A model generated the notes under the pieces. The model saw only the letters and a list, made by a program, of their open reading frames with translations. It made no database searches and was not told where the DNA came from. A stretch of 64,000 bases of DNA from Fructobacillus evanidus (GTDB lineage: Bacteria; Bacillota; Bacilli; Lactobacillales; Lactobacillaceae). Position 1 is the stretch's first letter, and each line of letters opens with the position of its first letter. The position numbers and the translations under genes were made by a program. The stretch lies in contig NZ_CAUZLM010000002.1 in assembly GCF_963580165.1 (NCBI RefSeq), forward strand, positions 170,617 to 234,616. The letters are read 5' to 3'. Below, piece after piece: positions 59,464 to 64,000 of this stretch.

Positions 59464-60564
59464 TTATACGTTGAAACGGAATTCGATAATATCGCCGTCC
59501 TGAACGTCGTAATCTTTTCCTTCTGATCGCAACTTACCAGCTTCTTTAACGGCCTTAACAGAACCGTATTCATCCAAATCAGCAAAGGCAATCGTTTCTG
59601 CTCGGATAAACCCACGTTCAAAGTCAGAATGGATAACGCCAGCAGCCTGAGGTGCCTTGTATCCAGCCTTAAAGGTCCATGCACGCGTTTCTTTACCACC
59701 AGCGGTAAAGAATGTCCGCAAGTCTAATAAGTGGTAAGCAGAGCGAATCAGCTTGTTCAAACCAGGCTCCTGAACACCAGCCAATTCCAAATAATCGGCC
59801 TTTTCGTCATCGTCTAGTTGTGCAATTTCTTCTTCTGCATTCGCTGACAAAGCAATCACTTCTGCCTTTTCGGAATCAGCGAAATCCTTAATTTTTTGGT
59901 AGTAAGGTGAGTTCGTTGGATCAGCCATGTCGTCTTCTGCGATATTAGCCACATAAAGCGTTGGCTTTGATGTCAACAAGAACAAACTCTTCACGACCTT
60001 TTCTTCTTCTTCTGAGAAGTCAATCGTCCGCACAGCCTTACCAGCTTCCAAGACAGGCTTAATCTTTTCCAAAACAGCAGCTTCTGCCTTGGCAGCCTTA
60101 TCAGATCCCTTGGCAGCGCGAGCAACCTTAGCATAGCGCTTATCAACCGCTTCCAAATCAGCTAGGACCAATTCGGTATTAATGGTATCGATATCATCAA
60201 GTGGATCAACCTTACCGTTAACGTGGATGATTTCATCGTCATCAAAGGCACGAACAACGTGAACGATGGCGTTCACTTGGCGGATGTTCTCCAAGAACTT
60301 ATTTCCAAGTCCTTCACCCTTAGAAGCACCCTTTACGATACCGGCGATGTCGGTAAATTCAAATGTTGTTGGAATAATCTTATCAGCTGGTTCAATTTCT
60401 TGAATGCGAGCTAAGCGATCATCTGGTACTTCAACAATCCCAACGTTTGGTTCGATGGTGGCAAATGGGTAATTGGCCATTTCCGCACCAGCCTTTGTGA
60501 TTGCATTAAAAAGTGTTGACTTACCAACGTTAGGCAGTCCAACGATTCCAGCTGTTAAAGCCAT
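59464..60564 (-). CDS. ychF: Ribosome-binding ATPase YchF/EngD
   Basis: A 366-residue Obg-family P-loop protein. It has G1 GLPNVGKSTLFN, G3 TDIAGIVKGAS with the switch region, and a C-terminal TGS domain (FTAGGKETRAWTFKAG ... DGDIIEFRFNV). YchF prefers ATP to GTP and associates with ribosomes under stress. It follows DUF951 by 33 nt, a conserved Firmicute pairing. Confidence 0.95.
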   Translation of the reverse strand: MALTAGIVGLPNVGKSTLFNAITKAGAEMANYPFATIEPNVGIVEVPDDRLARIQEIEPADKIIPTTFEFTDIAGIVKGASKGEGLGNKFLENIRQVNAIVHVVRAFDDDEIIHVNGKVDPLDDIDTINTELVLADLEAVDKRYAKVARAAKGSDKAAKAEAAVLEKIKPVLEAGKAVRTIDFSEEEEKVVKSLFLLTSKPTLYVANIAEDDMADPTNSPYYQKIKDFADSEKAEVIALSANAEEEIAQLDDDEKADYLELAGVQEPGLNKLIRSAYHLLDLRTFFTAGGKETRAWTFKAGYKAPQAAGVIHSDFERGFIRAETIAFADLDEYGSVKAVKEAGKLRSEGKDYDVQDGDIIEFRFNV

Positions 60565-60597
60565 GTCTGTTTATCCTTTCGTCTTGGACCGTAAAGA

Positions 60598-60801
60598 TTA
60601 ATCTTCTTCGGCCTTTTTTAAGACTTTTTTCAAGCGTTTTTCAAAGTTAAACCGGGTTAACATGATGGTCCGGTTACAGTTTGAACAGGTAATTTTAATA
60701 TCAGCCCCGAGGCGGTTCACCACCCATGCGTTCGTTCCGCAAGCATGGGGCTTCTTCATTTCAACTAGGTCGCCCAGACCGTATTCAATTGATTGCGCCA
60801 T
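60598..60801 (-). CDS. DUF951 zinc-ribbon-like protein
   Basis: A 67-residue protein with the DUF951 signature: VEMKKPHACGTNAWVVNRLGADIKITCSNCNRTIMLTR. CG and CxxC could bind zinc. It is conserved between parB and ychF in many Firmicutes. Function unknown. It begins 1 nt after the parB stop. Confidence 0.9.
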   Translation of the reverse strand: MAQSIEYGLGDLVEMKKPHACGTNAWVVNRLGADIKITCSNCNRTIMLTRFNFEKRLKKVLKKAEED

Positions 60802-60802
60802 C

Positions 60803-61702
60803 TTAGTCTACCTCAATTGACAAAATACTTAAGATTCGAGCCAGGTCTTGTTCTGAAAGATAGGCGATTTCAATCTTTCCAGCACCCTTTGAACCGGTGT
60901 TGACCTTGACCTTTGTTCCAAATTTATCTTCTAATCGATTTGCTAAATCTTTAGCAAACGGTGATTCAGCCTTTTTAGCCGGCTTTTGGTCCCCAGCGTT
61001 GACCTTCTTGACCAGTGCTTCGACCTGACGAACATTCAACTGTTCTTTCAAAATTGTTTGAACAACCGCATTCATCTGGCCTTCTTTTTCCAAGCCAAGT
61101 AAGGCACGGGCTTGCCCCATTGAAAGCTCACCAGCTTGAACCAGGTCTTGGACCTGATTTGGTAACTTTAACAACCGCAAAGCGTTGGCAATCGTGGTCC
61201 GTTCTTTACCTAACTTTTCGGCCAGTTGGGTTTGATTTAAATCCAACTGGGCCATCAAATTAGCATAGGCCCGTGACTCTTCAATTGGGTCCAAGTTATC
61301 GCGTTGCAAGTTTTCAATCAACGCCAACGTCGCCATTGTATCGTCGTTGGTTGCCCGAACAATCGCAGTAATTTCCTTCACCGGCAACGTCTTCGTTGCG
61401 CGGAAACGACGTTCACCAGCAATAATTTGATACTTGGCACCGCTTTGACGAACAATAATTGGCGTCAACAGGCCATTTTCTTTAATTGACTGAGCCAGCT
61501 CTTTGATTGATTCTTCATCGAAGTGCAACCGTGGTTGAAACGGATTGGCTTCAATTTGGTCTAAGGGAATCGAAACTACTTTTTCCCCCGCCTCCGGGTT
61601 GCGGCTAATTGTTTTGGAATGGGCCAAAGCTTCCTTTGAGATGCCATTGGATCCAAAGAGCGAATCCATGTTTTTACCCAAGCCACCTTTTTTATTAACC
61701 AT
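60803..61702 (-). CDS. parB: Chromosome-partitioning protein ParB/Spo0J
   Basis: A 299-residue CTP-dependent DNA clamp. It has an N-terminal GGLGKNMDSLFG tail, box I IEANPFQPR, the CTP-binding GERRFRATK, a helix-turn-helix (about 130-180, NQTQLAEKLGKERTTIANALRLL) and a C-terminal dimer domain. The ATG at 61702 gives the normal MVNKKGGLGK start and overlaps parA by 8 nt. No parS site (TGTTTCACGTGAAACA type) was seen in the window. Confidence 0.94.
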   Translation of the reverse strand: MVNKKGGLGKNMDSLFGSNGISKEALAHSKTISRNPEAGEKVVSIPLDQIEANPFQPRLHFDEESIKELAQSIKENGLLTPIIVRQSGAKYQIIAGERRFRATKTLPVKEITAIVRATNDDTMATLALIENLQRDNLDPIEESRAYANLMAQLDLNQTQLAEKLGKERTTIANALRLLKLPNQVQDLVQAGELSMGQARALLGLEKEGQMNAVVQTILKEQLNVRQVEALVKKVNAGDQKPAKKAESPFAKDLANRLEDKFGTKVKVNTGSKGAGKIEIAYLSEQDLARILSILSIEVD

Positions 61703-62453
61703 ATTGCGCCATGACCTCCTTCGCAAATTCGGTATACACCCGCGCACCGAGTGATTTTGGATCAAAATCAATAATCGCCTGGCCGTAAGATGGTGCCTCT
61801 GACAAACGAACAGTCCGCGGAATGACCGTGTGGTAAACCCGGTCTTCAAAGTATGTTCGTACTTGCTCAGAAACCTGTTTTGCTAAATTAGTCCGGGTAT
61901 CAAACATCGTCAATAAGATTCCGGCCATTTCCAAATCAGGATTCAGACCTTGGCGGACAAGTTCAATCGTATTCAGCAATTGTCCCAATCCTTCCAAAGC
62001 GTAAAATTCGGTTTGAACGGGAATTAAAACTGCATCTGCAGCTGTGAAGGAGTTAATTGTTAACAGTCCTAATGAAGGCGGATTATCAATCAAAATATAG
62101 TCATATTGGTCGGCCAGCGGTGCCAGCGCATCCTTTAAACGAAATTCCCGTCGAGGAAGATCGACTAACTGCACTTCACTTTCTGACAGTTGAATCGTGG
62201 TTGGTAAAATGTCCAGGGTATCCGCTTTGACAATGGCCTCCTGGGCAGCAACGCCGTTAATTAAAACTTCATAAACATCTTTTTCTAATTCTGATTTGTC
62301 AACACCAACACCAGAGGTTGCATTCCCCTGTGGATCGGCATCAACCAACAAAACCTTCTTACCAGCCTTCGCCAAGGCAGCACCCAGGTTAATACTTGTC
62401 GTTGTCTTGCCAACCCCACCCTTTTGGTTGGCTAAAGCAATAATCTTTGCCAT
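61695..62453 (-). CDS. parA: Chromosome-partitioning ATPase ParA/Soj
   Basis: A 252-residue Walker ATPase. The deviant Walker A is KGGVGKTTT, preceded by IIALANQ, with IDNPPSLG as Walker B and VPVQTEFYALEGL. It works with ParB in origin segregation and initiation control. AAGGAG lies before the ATG. The rsmG-parA-parB order places the region near the replication origin in relatives. Confidence 0.95.
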   Translation of the reverse strand: MAKIIALANQKGGVGKTTTSINLGAALAKAGKKVLLVDADPQGNATSGVGVDKSELEKDVYEVLINGVAAQEAIVKADTLDILPTTIQLSESEVQLVDLPRREFRLKDALAPLADQYDYILIDNPPSLGLLTINSFTAADAVLIPVQTEFYALEGLGQLLNTIELVRQGLNPDLEMAGILLTMFDTRTNLAKQVSEQVRTYFEDRVYHTVIPRTVRLSEAPSYGQAIIDFDPKSLGARVYTEFAKEVMAQYG

Positions 62454-62472
62454 CTGCTGGCTCCTTTTTCTT

Positions 62473-63189
62473 TTATAATGGCTTTTTGCTAGGAGTACCC
62501 GCCTGTCTTGGATACTTCTTTGGTGTCTTTTGTACCTTATCGATAATTTGAATCATTCGTGGATCCTGATTTGGCAATGTGAAAGTAAAGCTTTCCTTTA
62601 ATTGACCACCAAGTGTTTGCAGAGCCTTTTTCCCGGCCCTCAATTCATCTTCACCAGCAGACCCCTTCATCACTAGAAGTTGCCCACCAAGTTTCACAAA
62701 CGGTAATGTGTACTCAGCTAAAACCGCTGTCCGAGCAACAGCTCGGGCGGTTGCATAATCAAAGCTTTCACGCATTTTTGGCTCTTGACCGAAGTCTTCA
62801 GCACGACCGTGCAAAACAGTTACATTTTCTAAACCAAGATCTGCAACAACAGTTTTTAAAAAGTTAACCCGCTTATTCAATGAATCAACCAGTGTCACCT
62901 TTAAGTTTGGTAAAGCGATTTTTAAAGGAATCGCTGGAAATCCAGCACCAGATCCAATATCAATCAAGGTTGGTTCAGCAACCTTTAATGCTGGTTGGTA
63001 AAAAGCCAAAGTCAGTGAATCATAAAAGTGCTTTAAATAAACCTCATCATGGTCCGTAATCGCCGTTAAATTGAATTCCTTATTCGTCTCAACCAACAAG
63101 GAAAAATAACGATCGAACTGGTTAATTTGTTGATCTGACAGTGTTATGCCAGCTTCCTTTAGGCTCTTTAAAAATGCTTCTTGGTTCAA
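62473..63189 (-). CDS. rsmG: 16S rRNA (guanine-527 N7) methyltransferase
   Basis: A 238-residue SAM-dependent methyltransferase. It has the SAM motif LIDIGSGAGFPAIPLKI, SLNKRVNFLK, and RAVARTAVLAEYTLPFVKLGGQLLVMKG. It methylates the 530 loop of 16S rRNA; loss gives low-level streptomycin resistance in other bacteria. It starts at TTG (63189) with GGAGG upstream. Confidence 0.94.
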   Translation of the reverse strand: MNQEAFLKSLKEAGITLSDQQINQFDRYFSLLVETNKEFNLTAITDHDEVYLKHFYDSLTLAFYQPALKVAEPTLIDIGSGAGFPAIPLKIALPNLKVTLVDSLNKRVNFLKTVVADLGLENVTVLHGRAEDFGQEPKMRESFDYATARAVARTAVLAEYTLPFVKLGGQLLVMKGSAGEDELRAGKKALQTLGGQLKESFTFTLPNQDPRMIQIIDKVQKTPKKYPRQAGTPSKKPL

Positions 63190-63290
63190 AATTATCCTCC
63201 AAACCAGGTCCTATTTCGCCTAGTTTACTCTTAACAAGAATACCTAAAAAACGGGGAAAATTCAAGGTTTCACCCGCTTTTTATCCAAAG

Positions 63291-63319
63291 AAAAAACCTG
63301 GACAAAAGTCCAGGTTTTT
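63291..63319 (-). terminator. Terminator of the rrn-tRNA transcript
   Basis: AAAAACCTGGAC-AAAA-GTCCAGGTTTTT, a 12-bp perfect stem just after tRNA-Leu, with T-run on the minus strand. Confidence 0.9.
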
Positions 63320-63323
63320 CGTT

Positions 63324-63409
63324 ATGCCCTCGGTGGGAGTCGAACCCACACGGTGTTGCCACCACTGGATTTTGAGTCCAGCGCGTCTGCCAATTCCGCC
63401 ACAAGGGCA
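63324..63409 (-). tRNA. tRNA-Leu (CAA anticodon)
   Basis: 86-nt class II tRNA: acceptor TGCCCTT/GAGGGCA, anticodon stem CTGGA/TCCAG with loop CTCAAAA, long variable arm GTGGTGGCAACACC, T-arm GTGGG-TTCGACT-CCCAC. Confidence 0.96.
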
Positions 63410-63434
63410 ATATAAAGTATAAATACTTTATTAG

Positions 63435-63508
63435 GGCGGTAGAAGGGGATCGAACCCTCGCATGCTGGATCCACAAACCAGTGTGTTAACCACTTCACCA
63501 CTACCGCC
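63435..63508 (-). tRNA. tRNA-His (GTG anticodon)
   Basis: Eight-bp acceptor GGCGGTAG/CTACCGCC including the extra G(-1) that marks tRNA-His. The anticodon loop is TTGTGGA. Confidence 0.96.
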
Positions 63509-63512
63509 ATGG

Positions 63513-63583
63513 CAGGGATAGAGGGAATCGAACCCCCATCAACGGTTTTGGAGACCGCTATTCTACCATTAAACTATATCCCT
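63513..63583 (-). tRNA. tRNA-Trp (CCA anticodon)
   Basis: Acceptor AGGGATA/TATCCCT, anticodon stem GCGGT/ACCGT with loop CTCCAAA, T-arm with GGTTCGATTCC. It is the ligand expected by the trp T-box in this window. Confidence 0.96.
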
Positions 63584-63613
63584 AAGGTATTAACAATCAG
63601 CTATCGCCGAAAT

Positions 63614-63659
63614 AACATGATGAGGACTTGCACCCCACAAGGTTACTCTAACTCATGTT
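63614..63659 (-). other. Truncated tRNA-like element in the tRNA cluster
   Basis: On the minus strand AACATGA (63659-63653) pairs perfectly over 7 bp with TCATGTT (63620-63614). Immediately inside the 3' strand lies a T-arm-like hairpin TGGGG-TGCAAGT-CCTCA. Only 15 nt (GTTAGAGTAACCTTG, itself a 4-bp mini hairpin) replace the D and anticodon arms. It lies between tRNA-Val and tRNA-Trp at normal spacing. Most likely a tRNA gene that lost its middle; the T-loop lacks the usual TTC. Confidence 0.45.
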
Positions 63660-63687
63660 TGAAAACAAAAAAGAGGGCGTAGCTTAA

Positions 63688-63760
63688 TGGACGATACAGG
63701 GATCGAACCTGTGACCCCCTGCTTGTAAGGCAGGTGCTCTCCCAGCTGAGCTAATCGTCC
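63688..63760 (-). tRNA. tRNA-Val (TAC anticodon)
   Basis: Acceptor GGACGAT/ATCGTCC with discriminator A, D-arm TTAGCTCAGCTGGGAGAGC, anticodon stem CTGCC with loop TTACAAG, T-arm ACAGG-TTCGATC-CCTGT. Confidence 0.96.
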
Positions 63761-63765
63761 AAAAT

Positions 63766-63855
63766 GGAGAGAAAGGGATTCGAACCCTCGAAGCAGCTTC
63801 CACCGCTTACACGGTTTCCAACCGTGCTCCTTAAGCCTGACTCGGACACCTCTCC
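63766..63855 (-). tRNA. tRNA-Ser (GGA anticodon)
   Basis: 90-nt class II tRNA: acceptor GGAGAGG/TCTCTCC, anticodon stem CACGG/CCGTG with loop TTGGAAA, long variable arm around GCGGTGGAAGCTGC, T-arm GAGGG-TTCGAAT-CCCTT. Confidence 0.95.
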
Positions 63856-63890
63856 GGAAAACTCTCTTTTGTTTTCAATATAATATGTAC

Positions 63891-64000
63891 GGCATCGCGT
63901 CGTCCTATCCTCGCAGCCAGCGTTCCGGCAACTACTTTCGGCGCTATAGAGCTTAACTTCTGTGTTCGAGATGGGTACAGGTGGTTCCTCTATGCCATCA
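63891..64000 (-). rRNA. rrf: 5S rRNA, 5' end beyond the window
   Basis: The minus strand reads the conserved 5S sequence (GGAACCACCTGTACCCATCTC, AACACAGAAGTTAAGCTC, GCGAGGATAGGACG). Only a few 5' bases appear to be missing at the right edge. It is the end of an rRNA operon feeding the tRNA cluster. Confidence 0.95.

Noticed and set aside
60803..63189. parS centromere sites
   Set aside because: No sequence close to TGTTTCACGTGAAACA was found here or elsewhere in the window.
63270..63510. Open reading frames overlapping tRNA-Leu and tRNA-His
   Set aside because: They are shadows of tRNA genes; the tRNA folds are complete.

Overview
The window looks like chromosomal DNA of a low-genome-size, heterofermentative lactic acid bacterium of the Leuconostocaceae group (Leuconostoc, Fructobacillus, Oenococcus, Weissella, Convivina). 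The gene content supports this: glycolipid glucosyltransferases, BusR/OpuA osmoprotection, a type II-A CRISPR system, T-box control and a rrn-tRNA cluster next to rsmG-parAB. Base composition and codon use make me lean to a Fructobacillus-like species, but this is not proven. No insertion sequences, transposases or phage genes are visible.

Layout. 1-7 kb: minus-strand glycolipid operon (two GT4 glycosyltransferases and a flippase-like membrane protein) and a heterodimeric ABC exporter. 7-11 kb: tgt-yajC, a NUDIX hydrolase, a 6S-like structured RNA and a TSUP permease. 11-16 kb: a TPP-riboswitch-controlled operon of NCS2 permease, LuxE-like acid-activating enzyme, LuxC-like acyl reductase and a short-chain dehydrogenase (SDR) broken by an in-frame stop. 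16-23 kb: trpEGDCFBA under a tryptophan T-box. 23-31 kb: a divergent aromatic operon (aroE, aroD, MFS-chorismate mutase fusion, aroC, aroA, tyrA, aroK, short PheA/BacA-like gene). It is preceded by a Tyr/Phe-rich leader peptide and a multi-segment attenuator. 31-33 kb: small membrane protein, class I amidotransferase and a frameshifted secreted protein. 33.6-40.2 kb: type II-A CRISPR-Cas (cas9, tracrRNA, cas1, cas2, csn2, a 3-repeat array) lying between two identical 28-bp terminator copies. 40-48 kb: accessory membrane proteins, a second SDR under a second TPP riboswitch, small ORFs, a DHA2 drug exporter and an XRE regulator pair. 48-54 kb: NatAB-like ABC exporter, the OpuA/Bus glycine-betaine importer and its repressor BusR. 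54-63 kb: pgi, dacA, a two-component system, DUF1129, ychF, DUF951, parB, parA, rsmG. 63.3-64 kb: tRNA-Leu, His, Trp, Val and Ser and a 5S rRNA running off the right edge.

The part I consider most likely to be an undescribed system is the TPP-riboswitch operon. It has a permease, an ATP-dependent carboxylate-activating enzyme, an acyl reductase and an SDR, with a paralogous SDR elsewhere in the window under its own TPP riboswitch. Together they suggest uptake of a carboxylic acid and its stepwise reduction to an alcohol for thiamine supply, for example an oxidised thiamine pyrimidine or thiazole moiety. The substrate is inference. The riboswitches, gene order and protein families are read from the sequence. 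Second is the aromatic operon: translation-dependent attenuation by a MKKPSAQMMSRYYGFYYFR leader, a transporter-chorismate mutase fusion, and a small prephenate-acting enzyme in place of full-length PheA. Other leads are a Tgt without its zinc cysteines, similarity between the tracrRNA 5' region and the cas9 leader, and a truncated tRNA-like element in the tRNA cluster.
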